A stretch of DNA of 64,000 bases from Desarmillaria ectypa (Eukaryota > Basidiomycota > Agaricomycetes > Agaricales > Physalacriaceae). How positions within the stretch are numbered: position 1 is the stretch's first letter; the number at the start of each line of letters is the position of its first letter. Under the pieces are notes generated by a model, which had not been told where the DNA came from, did not search any database, and was given only the letters and a program-made list of their open reading frames with translations. The position numbers and the translations under genes were made by a program. The stretch spans positions 1,550,001-1,614,000 of the forward strand of contig JAUDYN010000003.1 in NCBI GenBank assembly GCA_030407005.1, read 5' to 3'. Shown here piece after piece: positions 1 through 10,747 of this stretch.

Positions 1-350
1 ACACGCCGGCGCTGGATGTATCTGCTGCCCTGCCGCGTAAACTGATGGCGATGCATTCTGCCGTGTCGAATCTACCGCCAATGGATCAGGAGACCATGGT
101 GGCGGTTGCACAATTCCAAGAGACAGAATCTGGCAAACGACAGTGGGAAACGTGCAAGTCGGGTTATTTGAACTGGGCTGTTGCTCAGCTGTTGTCTCGA
201 ACTAAAACGCGGGAAGGAGGGAGAGAAGTAGAAGGAATGACTGAGCAGGCGGCTGAGATTGGCCAAGCGGAGCAGCTGAGGCAAGCAATTGAGATCACCC
301 ATGGCGTTCGGGAGGACCTGGAGAACTCAATGCAGATGGATACGCGATGA
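1..350 (+). CDS. 3' end of an unidentified gene (partial)
   Basis: An open frame enters from the left edge (frame beginning at base 3) and stops at 348-350. About 115 residues are visible. The chain is hydrophilic, rich in Glu, Gln and Arg, and probably largely helical. It contains the stretch KSGYLNWAVAQLL and a charged C-terminal tail, with no membrane segment or catalytic motif. I do not recognise the family. The helical composition would suit a subunit of a coiled-coil complex, but that is only a guess. The 5' part lies outside the window, so neither start nor length can be given. The frame stays open to the edge and codon use looks like that of its neighbours, so I believe it is coding. 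Confidence 0.55.
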   Translation, partial: TPALDVSAALPRKLMAMHSAVSNLPPMDQETMVAVAQFQETESGKRQWETCKSGYLNWAVAQLLSRTKTREGGREVEGMTEQAAEIGQAEQLRQAIEITHGVREDLENSMQMDTR

Positions 351-882
351 ATGATTGCAAGATCATGTCCCTAATATTCTCCATCCAGCAAATTCGTATT
401 GAGTATCTCATTCTGTGACTATCATTGTATTTTGGCTATTTTGGATTTGTATGTACTCTACAGTCGGATGATTGTCGCCACACACAGCATCTGATCAACC
501 CGAGATGGCCATTGCCAGATTTTCGGTCTATCTTCAAAGCATGAAGAAGCCCTAATATTGGCACTATACCTTGGATTTCATAGGGAATGAACATGTACAT
601 TGCGAATATTTGCCTCCTTTCGCTCTGCTGGACAAAGTGGCACACAAAGACAGAGACAATTTCGTGGACGACATGGCAACTTGCACGTGCCAAGGGCAGT
701 CGATAAGTAATGGCTTCTTTGGCTCGAGCCATCACCAGGGCTTCACGCTTGACTCCTACTTCTTTTACCTCTCTTTCTTTCTTACCCTTACTTCCTTGCC
801 TTTCTTCACGGCAGGTCCGCTTTTATCGCCGTCGCGCAAGCTCGCCAACGCCCTAGAGGCAGTTTCCATTCTTTAGGTTCGT
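351..882. other. Intergenic region and promoter of the membrane-protein gene
   Basis: No convincing gene is seen; open frames on both strands lack motifs and splice support. The region should hold the 3' UTR of the left-edge gene and the promoter of the next gene. Visible elements are a palindromic CACGTG at 684-689 and a CT-rich tract around 753-797, typical just upstream of fungal transcription starts. Confidence 0.5.
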
Positions 883-3355
883 ATGGGCTATTTATTGGTA
901 TCAAGGCGCAAGTTCAAGGCATTTATAGATTCCTGTGCAATGCGTGTCAAGCAGATCTGGGAGCTCATCCCACTTCCTGCAAAGATCAAGCTCCTTGTGC
1001 GTATACTACACCGTTGGTGAATTCGTTTACAGGTTGACATGGCAGCTAGTGGGATCGCCTTACATTCTCTCGCCTCACGACCACATATTTCCTCTTCTCA
1101 CTATGCCATTGCATCATACAGGTGGCTCTTCAGGTCAGGGTCTTCACCATTAATGCAGATGCTGCTGCCTCTCTCTGGAGCCTTGCCTATCAAGCCAATT
1201 CCACCAGCTTGAATAGCTCCCGCGCAGTCCCTGACTTGCAGCCTGGTTATCTTCGCCTGTGTAACGATGTTCCTTTCGACGCAAATTCTTTCTGTCAAGT
1301 TGTTTGGAATGCCACTGTAGCTGCTATTCCAGCCAATGCATCGTTGGAGAGCTCGATTTCTGCCAAAGAATCAACGTCTATGGAGCAGTCGACATCCACG
1401 TCAATGTCCTCGGAGTCTTCTGCTGGTTCTTCGGTTCCGTCCGCATTTTCTACCAAATCCGTTGTCGAAGCTGCTAGCTCCAGGGCTTTGGAGTCCACGA
1501 CCACCGTCTTTGTTGTGGCTACCTCAGTAGCCACGTCATCCGTTGCTAACAATGTGGACATTGAAGAGAACCACTTCAGCAATGACGACGACGAAGACGG
1601 AGACAACAGTGTATGCGATTCAGCTCTCTTATGCAACCATTCTATTTAACTACGAGGAACAGGATCTTCATAAGCGCCTTCAATTCAGTGTGCCCAACAG
1701 TCGCCGCTCAGCCGATGCTTCAACTCTGGTATCCGATCTTCTGACCGATCTCTCAGAAAGCTGTCTCTGGTCCCTCAACTGGCCTGTACTAACGTAAGTA
1801 GTAGAATATATCGTCCTTTGTTTCTCTTATGGCAACTCGTCTCTTTAGACTTGACAACACCAAACGGGAGGACATAATATTTATCGCTTTCCAGATCGTG
1901 AGTCGCTTGAACTATCCTACTACCAGGACTCATAGACATCACTATAGTGGGTGCTGGGCATGTCCATCGTGGCGCTTCTAAACGAGTCTATCCCCCACAT
2001 CATTGCATCGTTGGCTACACACGCATTGGCTACTGCCTGGTCTATCTTCCAGATCATCCACACTGCAAACTTTCGTTCAAACTTCAACCGTGTTATCACC
2101 AATGGCACGTGCGGAGTTTCTTTGTTACCTAAATACTGGGATGAACGTGCCAGGGCGGAGTATCCTACGTTGGCCCTGAATGTTGTTGCCCTGTTGGTTT
2201 CTGCGGTCCTGACATGGCACTTGATCAAGGTAGGTTTGTATCATGTTATCCGTTGAGTCGTTACTGATGTAGTACCTGGTTCAGTTGTTCGGCTGGCAAA
2301 CATTCAAACGAGTCGGCGCTTCTATGACAATGAATCGCATCTACAAGCTTGTCTTACTCTTGTCGATTATGCTCCAGCTGTCATTCTTCTTCATGGGTGC
2401 CACCATATCTCTGTGGATAGATAACCTATTCAACGGGGTTGCTGCTCAAGTGGCATGGTATGTGGCATTCTATAAGGCCATCTCTTTCGTAACGGAAATT
2501 GTACGTCTCTATTCAACTGTGAGAATATCATAATATTGATCTGTCCATCACAGTTCCTAATCCCATGGATCATGACTGTAAGATCACACCTACCGTAATT
2601 TTACTCTCCGTCTCAAGTTTTATTTTAGGGCTGGGTCGCTGTACGCAAAGAGTCGAGGCTTTCGATGTTCATATTCCTCGTCCTTTGCATTCTATATCTA
2701 GGAGGATGGAGCCTCATGTTCTTGTCTACGACTTTTCGGTGGTCATTCGTGACATGGCGCTTCTTCAGTGTTATGGCCACAGCCTCTGTGCTTTTAACTG
2801 TTACGACATTTATCCTTGGGATCATGTGTCGATTCAACTTTGGCAAGGGCCTGTCCCGCTATTGTGAGCTGGTCAAGTGACATCTATTTGCATCTAAATT
2901 GACTGAAATTTTCTGCAGTGGATGCACAGGAACCCTTGCCTGGGGATGACTTTACGACAGTGTACAGTTCAGACATAGAAAAGGTGCACTTCCCGTCCAA
3001 CGAGAAGCCCATCCCGACATTTTCGGCATCATTTGGATCTGGTAGTGAAGTCCCCCCACCCAGATTGATGTTCCCGTCGCGAATCGGCCCCAGGTTCTTC
3101 AATCGTTCGGCACAACCATTTGAGACTCCGAGCAACCAGTCTGTCGTCACTGTACCTTCACCAGTTGTGACCCGGGCGGCATCGTTCGATTCTGGTATCG
3201 ACCTTGGACGAAGCGGCAGTCATTCTAGCGGGAAAATTTTTGGCACCTCGGTGGATAGCTATTACTACACTCTTTCTCTGCAGGGTGACCATTCACATTA
3301 TGGCAGCGAGGATTCTTCCCGTAACGTGCGGGGAAGGCGGTGGGAAATAGAGTAG
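883..3355 (+). CDS. Conserved basidiomycete multi-pass membrane protein, unknown function
   Basis: Nine exons can be joined in one frame: up to 996, 1122-1610, 1663-1793, 1849-1897, 1948-2229, 2285-2500, 2554-2577, 2629-2863 and 2919-3355. Two in-frame ATGs are possible, at 883 (about 658 aa) and 940 (about 639 aa). The N-terminal part is Ser/Thr-rich and holds several N-x-S/T sites, as expected for an outward-facing segment. About seven hydrophobic segments follow, including ones around GMSIVALLNE, YKLVLLLSIMLQLSFFF and MFIFLVLCILYLGGW. A roughly 145-residue Ser/Pro-rich hydrophilic tail ends the protein. The core motifs LDNTKREDI and FGWQTFKRVGAS resemble those I remember from uncharacterised agaricomycete proteins. 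The topology is receptor-like, but no known receptor family is recognised. The first intron (125 nt) is longer than its neighbours, so the first exon is the least certain. Confidence 0.75.
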
Positions 3356-3603
3356 ATAGATGTGCATCCAGTCTTTGGTTTTTTCAGTTGATCTGCTTTC
3401 GTTTTGATACTTACACGTATTCTTTTGATTTTTGCTTGCTTGCAATGCATTCCTCTATTCCCCGGTATCCATGACGTACAAATTGATAAACAACGAAAGC
3501 AAAACAGAATATGTATAGAAGTGAATGCTACATATGACAGCAGAATGTAGGTGGGTAAGAAGAGTAGGGCAGAAGAGTAATAAATACGGCGAAACAACGT
3601 TCT

Positions 3604-6600
3604 TCATCCCGATGACTCCGAGTCCACCTCTGACTCCGAGTCAACTGGCGTGAGTATACCCGGTACACTCAGGATCGACTCTGGCGTTGCCTCAGGCGAC
3701 GCCATCTTCATAATTTCCGCCTGCTTCTCTTGCATCAGCAATGCTTGTCGTGCCACTGCCCCATTCTCATCGGGTGACACTTCGAGTTCCTGCTCATGAA
3801 GGAGGGAGTTCCGGAAGTCAAGCATCCAAGGATGCTCCCTCAGCTCCAGGGCGGTCGGCCGCTTCATTGCATCAATAGTCAGACACTGCTTGATAAAATC
3901 GATACCCAGCTCGCTGAGTTGGCCAGGCTCCGGTAGCGGCGGGTGCTGAGTTGCTACTCCGATGTGGAACATGATTGCCCTAGCGCGAACGCTGTCAGCG
4001 GTGATTTTGATCGTGTAGGCCTGAACATACCATTCGTTATCCAGATTACTCCATGGTTTCTTTCCCGTAGCAAATTCGAGCACGACACACCCGAGAGACC
4101 ATATATCCATGGCACCATGTCGACCACGTTTATCATTCTTAATGATTTCGGGTGACATGTACATGGGAGTACCCGTAAGGCTGTTGTTGAACTTCCCTGC
4201 GCCGTCTGGTACCGCAGCATTTAGGTGCTCCGACGAGCGTCGCGTAGCACTTTTCTTGGCAACGATCTTTGCAGCACCAAAGTCGACGAACTTGATTACG
4301 CCCATATGGTCGAGGAGAATGTCTGCAAGAGAAGACTTGAACAAGCACGTATTAGGAAAAGATTTCGACTTACTATCAGGTTTGATATCCCGATGAACTA
4401 TGCCTTGAGAATGAAGATAGGCAAGGCCATCTAGCATTTGTATAGTATACACCTGAATGAGAAGTTCGTCTTCGATCCTACCGTGCTCCAGCCATGCAGC
4501 AAGGCTACCCCCTTGACAATACTCCTCGAAGATATAAACCTTGTCTCGATGTACCTCTATACCATAGTACTCGACGATGTTTGGGTGCTGCAACATCTCC
4601 ATCACGCTCAGCTCGTCTTTGATCTCAGCGTAGAGATCGCGTACGCCAACTTCTTGGTTTTTAATCTCCTTCACAGCCATCAAAGAGCCCGAATCCAAGT
4701 TGACAGCAAGGTAAACTGAGCCAAACGCGCCAGCCCCAATAAACTTGCCTTGTTGCCAGCGTATCGCGATGTTTGAACTGGAATTGGCCAAATATACAAG
4801 TGAACGATCTTCGGGTTTTTGATCGTCCAAAACGCGGCCGATGGTGTGGAATCCCGCCCCTATACGTTCACGCTCTTCGTCGACACGTTGCAGCGAGCGA
4901 ACGGCCTTCTCCCAGTACTTGCGAGCACTCATGTCAATAGTGCCAAGCCCATTGTCCTGAGAAAAGACCTTGTGGAAGTCGTCAAGAGGCGTTACAGCTG
5001 TCTTCTGCTTGGCCAGCTGCTCCTGCTTCTCCTTCTCCAGAATGTTAGACCTAGCACCGAGGATGTCAAAGTGCCCTGTGAGCAGCATCATGCACCTTGC
5101 GACGCCACTGCGAAGAACCTGAAACTGCTTATCTGGAAGGTTCAGGATGTTCCGGACGGTGGATTGGAAGGTGAATTCAAGGGCATTCACTGCCCATCGG
5201 AAGGTCTTCTGATCGTCAGGGTTACAATCGTTACATATGAAGTTCAGCCAAGATATGGCAAGCTTGATCATCAACCGATTGAAACCGGTAGACGAGGACT
5301 TTTCGAGGTGTCTTTGTGCGTGTTGACCATGTTCCGCAGCGAAGAGATACCAACTCTCCATTAGCTCGTGGCAACCCATGGATATCGTCATGGTGCTGCG
5401 AACGTGGTGAACTGAGTCGACAATGGACTCTGCCAGCCGCATCGTAGACCTATTCATTCTCTGGAGCTCTCGATCTACGCCGGAATAATGGGCTTGCCAG
5501 TCTGCGACGCATTTCACGGGTATGACGGGATGCTCAATCATTTCCTCTGTTTCGTCCAGCGCAAACGTCTGGGCAAACGCTTCTTTCGCGAGAGTAAGCC
5601 GTCGAAGACCTCCATCTGCAATAAGTCGCATCCTGTTATCTTCAAGCGCGAGGTCCATCTTGGGAATATCAGGCACTTTGACAATTTGGCCGCGCCACAC
5701 AAACGATGCACGGGGTGAAAGAACAAGCAGATATTGAGCGGGAAAGTCTTTGTCGCCCTTTCTCTTATCCTTCCCTACTATCTCTTCCTCGTCTCCATAA
5801 ACCACATGCCTATCCTCACTGAGAATCTCAGAGGGATTATAAGCATCTTGCATAATACGAGCTATCGCTGCCTCATTATGTATGAGGTTTGGGGATGCGA
5901 TGACATAGAATCCTTCTTCTTCGAATTGATACGTATAGACAAGGACAAATCCAGTGGATGAAAGAAAGTTAAAGAAGTCGTCAATAATGATGTCCTCGAG
6001 ACTGTATTCAGCAGCGTTGGTAAAACGCTGGTTAAGCATTCTGTTCGTATCATTAGTCTACACTGAAAAACCCAGGTAGGATGAACCTACCGTGCATAAC
6101 GTTGTAGTTTGCGATATCGCAGTCGAACGCTTTCTAGGAGTTTGTTATACCAGTTAACCTTTTGTTCATCGGATGAGACTCTGAATGTGTCTGAGTGACC
6201 AGGACTATGATCTCTGGACTTGGTGGATACATTCAAATCAGCTGGATTGAGCATATACTCTGAATGCTTGTGGCGATGTTCTTGTGTATTCTCTCCCGTG
6301 GGGACGCGCACTTGTGTATCGAAGTAGTTAATCATTCGCACCATAAGACGGTTAGTAGTAGAGCTATGGAAGTTTGTTGTATCAGCATACAGACATCCAG
6401 GTCTTTGAGTACACACCATAGTTGCTCAGCAACTCGGGCAGAGCCACCGGTGACGGTCAGGCTGACGTCAATCATCGTAGGCCACTGAGCCTCCAGAATA
6501 TCTGTCTCGTTGATTCCTTTCGTCCCACTCTTCAGCTTCATATGTATCAGTCTAAAGAACTGCGTGACAGCTTGTAAGATGCTGTCGTCATAATCTCCAC

Positions 6601-7987
6601 TGATACACTGAGATAGGTTCCAACTCCCACTAGGATCCGGTGCGAGAAACGCTTCGTACTGCCGCTTTAGCGTACAAGCAAGACCAATACTAAGGCGAAG
6701 ATCCTCTGTCATCTGATCGATAATCATAACCTCTGGATTCCTTGGGCTTTGTGCGTATTCCATGCGAAGATGCAAGCAGGCTTGGGCAAGCTTTGTTGGA
6801 AATGCAATCAAAGGCCTAACCTCCGTCTCGAAGGTCGGAAGGTTCATGATTTCGAAGGAGGAGGCAAAAGTAACTTGTGCACTTCGTACACCGCCGATGA
6901 ATTCGTGAACGCTTCCAAGGAAGCCTTTTTCAAACGTAGTCTGCATTGACTCCTCCTTCAGCACCCTTTCCACGAAACTGGAACTATCGGCGATTTCTGT
7001 AGCTCCAGAGGAGGATTTGACGTTAGTACCGATAGGTTGTTCAGCTGAGGTATTGGGTTGGGTAACATCGAGATTTTCGCTTCCTGTCCAGCGCTGGAGG
7101 AGTGATATCTGATCGCGGAGACGTGTCAGGATGGTGGAATAGGTGTTCAGGGCGTCCCACCGCTCTTGAAAAGTAGCTTCTTTGGTGATAGGTTTGTCGT
7201 TGTAGAAATGCTTCAGATTGGGATATAGAGACTGAGCAATATCGAGACGCGCAAGCAGGTCATTAACCTGCTTCAGCGCCGAGTCATCATCATGAGGGCC
7301 GTACCGAAACTTGACAACCTCGTCGATGATTGGGTCTACTATCCGTAGCCTTCTTTCCTCCACCGCTTTCCGTTCCTCCTCCAATGTGGTGCCGTGGAAG
7401 CTAGAGCGAAGCCCTAGCCATATGTTGAGCTTGATGTTGTTGCGTTTATCACTGGAACTCTCCAGCACCCGCTGGATTCGAGTCTTCTCCGATTTCAAGA
7501 CATCACCAGCGAGAACGGAGGCAAAAAGAACCTGCCATTCGAGGCGGGCTTGCTCCTCTGCAGACGAAGCCTGAATCTGTGGATCGTTCTCTCCCAGCAG
7601 CTGCTTCCTATCTCGACCATCTGCACCCAACAACCTAGGCGCATCTTCATCATCACTATCAACGTCTTTTTGAAAGTAGTTGTAGTGGCTATCTGGATCG
7701 TCTCGGGGGTCTACGGGCTCTGTGTTTCGGTATCGACGTTGGAACTGTGAATACAAATCTGGATATTTGGTTGCAGATGGCACAGAGCTGAGGGAAGAAT
7801 GAGAGCGTTGGAGAGGGGCTGGCAAGGAGGTATGAGATCTAAGCCGGCCGGAGGAGTTGGATGATGTGAAAGAAGGTGAATACAGTGAATCGGAGGGTAG
7901 AGGACCCCACGCAGCCTCATCGTCGCCGTCGCCGACATCGTCCTCTGGATGAGAATAGAGCGTTGGCGTATGCCGTCGCATCGGCAT
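3604..7987 (-). CDS. SSK2: MAP kinase kinase kinase of the HOG pathway (Ssk2/Wis4 type)
   Basis: This MAP3K phosphorylates the Pbs2-type MAP2K in the high-osmolarity/stress cascade. The roughly 1,400-residue chain has a low-complexity N-terminus, the long Ssk2-type regulatory region (motif EWQVLFASVLAGDVLKSEK) and a C-terminal kinase domain. Visible kinase elements are the glycine loop GAGAFGSVY, VAIK-type MAVKEIK, HRDIKP, FVDFGAAK and TPMYMSPE. Introns are seen at 6311-6390, 6041-6091, 4323-4373 and 3980-4030. The last two are each 51 nt and contain no stop, and the one at 4323-4373 splits the catalytic loop between Asp and Asn. The start is placed at the ATG at 7985-7987, because the frame upstream has only a TTG before a stop. 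The ATG lies 92 bp from that of the divergent RBG1. Family length and domain order are normal. Confidence 0.92.
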
Positions 7988-8079
7988 CGGCAGTGGTAGT
8001 ACAGGCGAGACAGCGCGTGGCAATGGCTGCCGGTATTATCTTATCACTTGATTCTCCCTTTTGCTCAAATACAGTCACC
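7988..8079. promoter_or_regulatory. 92-bp divergent promoter of SSK2 and RBG1
   Basis: Only 92 bp separate the two predicted ATGs, so both 5' UTRs and any shared promoter must fit here or overlap coding sequence. A TTTGCTC/AAATACAG stretch precedes the good RBG1 start context (CACCATGG). No TATA box is seen. Confidence 0.5.
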
Positions 8080-10153
8080 ATGGGTATCGTTGAAAAGGTC
8101 AACTTCTCGTTATTTTCTTCTGTGGCAGGTTCTGACTGCATTTTTGCTTCAGATAAAAGAAATTGAGGGTAAGTAATCCAACTGATCCACCTCTTTCGTA
8201 CTCATCATGGTCCAGATGAGATGGCAAGAAGTAAGTTATGTTCTTTTGCTCTGGAATCGAGCTCGAGCATTGTTTAATCTGTTATTTAGCCCAGAAGAAT
8301 AAGGTGAATCTGTCAATATCTTCCTTTGCATCGCCTGACCTCTCGACACACCGAAGTAGGCCACAGAGTATCATCTGGGCTTGCTGAAAGCCAAACTTGC
8401 TCGCTATCGTGCACAGTTACTAGAACCTACTTCGAAATCTGGGCCTGCTGGTACAGGATTTGACGTTCAAAAGTCTGGGGATGCTCGAGTTGCTTTGATC
8501 GGTTTCCCATCAGTGGGAAAGGTGCGCGAAGTCTCGAAACGCTACTCTCTCTCCCTCATGCACTTTCAGTCCACACTACTGAGTAAACTTACGCATACGG
8601 CATCAGAAGCAGCAGCATATGAATTTACAACCTTGACGGTCTGTTCATGTTTTTATCTAGGCAATCTATAGCTCTCATCTTCGAATAGGCTATACCTGGC
8701 GTAATTGAGTACAAGGGCGCGCGTATACAGCTTCTTGATCTTCCTGGAATTGTTGAAGGCGCTAGTCAAGGTTGGTAATTTCGCCTCTTACCTCTGCGAT
8801 AGACTTCACGTGAACAGGTAGAGGACGTGGTCGACAGGTTGTGTCAAGTACGTGTCATGAATGTCTTTCGCTGTAACGTCTGACAAATTCTCAGCCGCAA
8901 AAACCGCGGACCTCATTTTGGTCATGCTCGACGCGACCAAGTCAGAGGAGCAGCGAAGACTCTTAGAAATCGAGTTGGACGCCGTAGGAATAAGACTCAA
9001 TAAGAAGAAGCCAGATGTCGTATTCAAGAAACGTACAACAGGCGGAGTATGCACTACGTCAATTCGCTCAGAATAGATCCCTAAATTCTCGCTACAGATT
9101 ACGGTGCGGCATGACCGTCTCTGGGCGGAACGCGGTCTCAATACGATTATAGTTCACGTCGACCGTTAAACTGACAAAAACTGACGAGAAGACCATCCGA
9201 ACTATTCTTGCGGGATGTATGTGTCTTTCAAGGTTTCCGATCCTACTCATTGCGACATTTTTGTTCAGATAAACTTCACAATTGTGATGTTATGATCAGA
9301 GAAGATGTATGCATGACACTTCGCCATGTCGACCAGCTTGGCATAGCTGACTGTTTCATAGATAACAACCGACGAATTCATTGACGTTCTCATTGGTTCG
9401 CAATTTTTTTTAGTAGTTTTCTAGTAAGTTTACCTAACATCGCAGGGACACGCAAGTATATTCCATGCCTGTGTAGGTCGTACAAGGGTATGCGGTGATA
9501 CCCGTCTGATCACCGTCTTTTGAAGATGTCTATAACAAAATCGACTCCATCAGCCTAGAACAAGTCGACAAGCTTGCACGAACGCCTCACACGGTTGTCA
9601 TCAGTTGTGAGATGAATCTCAAGTAAATGCCTTCATCCTTCCTCCGTCTCCTACTCACTTTGGTCTAGCTTGACATTCCTGGTCGAAAAAATTTGGGATG
9701 AGCTTGGGATGGTGAAAATATACACCAAAAAACGTGGCGACCATCCAGATCTCAATGACCCCATTTGTTTACGGAAGGGATCCACGATCGAGGTACACAG
9801 ACCTGTTCGAGGGTGACATGAATAGTATTGATCCCAGGTGTCAATAGAATGTTTGTAATGGCGTTCATAGGTCACTTGCACCAAATTTCCGATACGCGTT
9901 GGTTTGGTGAGTTTCTCCCTTCAGAGCGTAAATCCGGCTGATGATGAGTTACTAAGGGTATGACCGTCGTCTTTGTCCTGTAGTATCCGGGCTAATCGAA
10001 TATCACAGGGTAAGTCTAGCAAATTCAATCCCCACGCGCAGAAGGTCAGCATTACGCACCCGGTGCAAGATGAAGATGTCGTTTCCAGTGCGTGACCATT
10101 TTGTTCGCTACTACTTGTGGTGAATAACATATGCCGCAGTTTTCACGAAGTAA
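8080..10153 (+). CDS. RBG1: Developmentally regulated GTP-binding protein (DRG1/Rbg1), extremely intron-rich
   Basis: A cytosolic OBG-type GTPase that acts with a DFRP partner (Tma46 in yeast) on translating ribosomes. About 367 aa are spread over about 20 exons. Exons start with 8080-8097, 8153-8168, 8216-8230, 8290-8303, 8360-8521, 8570-8638, 8689-8770, 8818-8847 and 8895-9046. Then come 9098-9103 (6 nt) and 9153-9216. Near the end are 9848-9906, an apparent single base at 9957, 10009-10087 and 10140-10153. Seen motifs are IKEIEDEMARTQKNKATEYH, G1 GFPSVGKS, G3 DLPGIVEGA, switch-region GRGRGRQV, G4 NKID, and a C-terminal TGS domain ending DEDVVSIFTK. The ATG at 8080 gives the expected MGIVEKIKEIEDEMAR. 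If base 9957 is not an exon, the conserved Trp-Gly of the TGS domain cannot be made in frame, unless the acceptor before 9984 is used. That alternative replaces Trp by nine residues. Confidence 0.88.
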
Positions 10154-10747
10154 TAAGAATAGCGGTTATAGAATCCATGCATCAATGTATCGAATGTTTT
10201 CCAACGCCTTTGTGATAGGAGCCGCCGGTGCCAGAGATTGATTGAGGGACCGAATAGGGAAAGAGTCTTTCCAGTTATGGGCTCGGCGCCCCTGCCCGAT
10301 CGGCATTTTGCGGACGTTCTGAATTGACAAATTAATTGGATCCTCGAAGACCGGTACTTGCGGACGCGCTGCAAGTAACTTATAGGTTGCAGTTCTTGTT
10401 TGTATAATTTGAACTTGAAGGCAGCCGCCCTGTGCTAACGCTTCTTGTATGTTTACGTCTTGTTGTACAATATACACCCTACATACGCCGCCTGTTATGT
10501 ATCATTCCCTTCCAATCTTTATGGCATCAAATCAAATGAGTGCATCCGCGCCTAATAATGACAGCACGTGAAACACATATTATTGCATGACATAGATTCC
10601 GTCAGTCCAAGCCAGGACTGCCCTTTCTTTCGTGATCTAAGCGTTCAAAAAATCCCGTCAGCCCCAGAAGCATATTCTTGGGAGATATTGCGAACTGGAC
10701 CTTTATAACACATAAGGTGTCGCCAATTTTCTTAACTCGTAACCACC
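10154..10747. other. Intergenic region between RBG1 and the MBL-fold hydrolase gene
   Basis: Overlapping minus-strand open frames at 10111-10477 show no motif and no splice-supported extension, so I treat this as noncoding. It holds the RBG1 3' UTR and the promoter of the next gene, with a CACGTG at 10565-10570, 178 bp before the next start codon. Confidence 0.5.

Noticed and set aside
10111..10477. Two overlapping minus-strand open frames after RBG1
   Set aside because: They overlap the last RBG1 exon and its 3' UTR, have no motif and no neighbouring exons.
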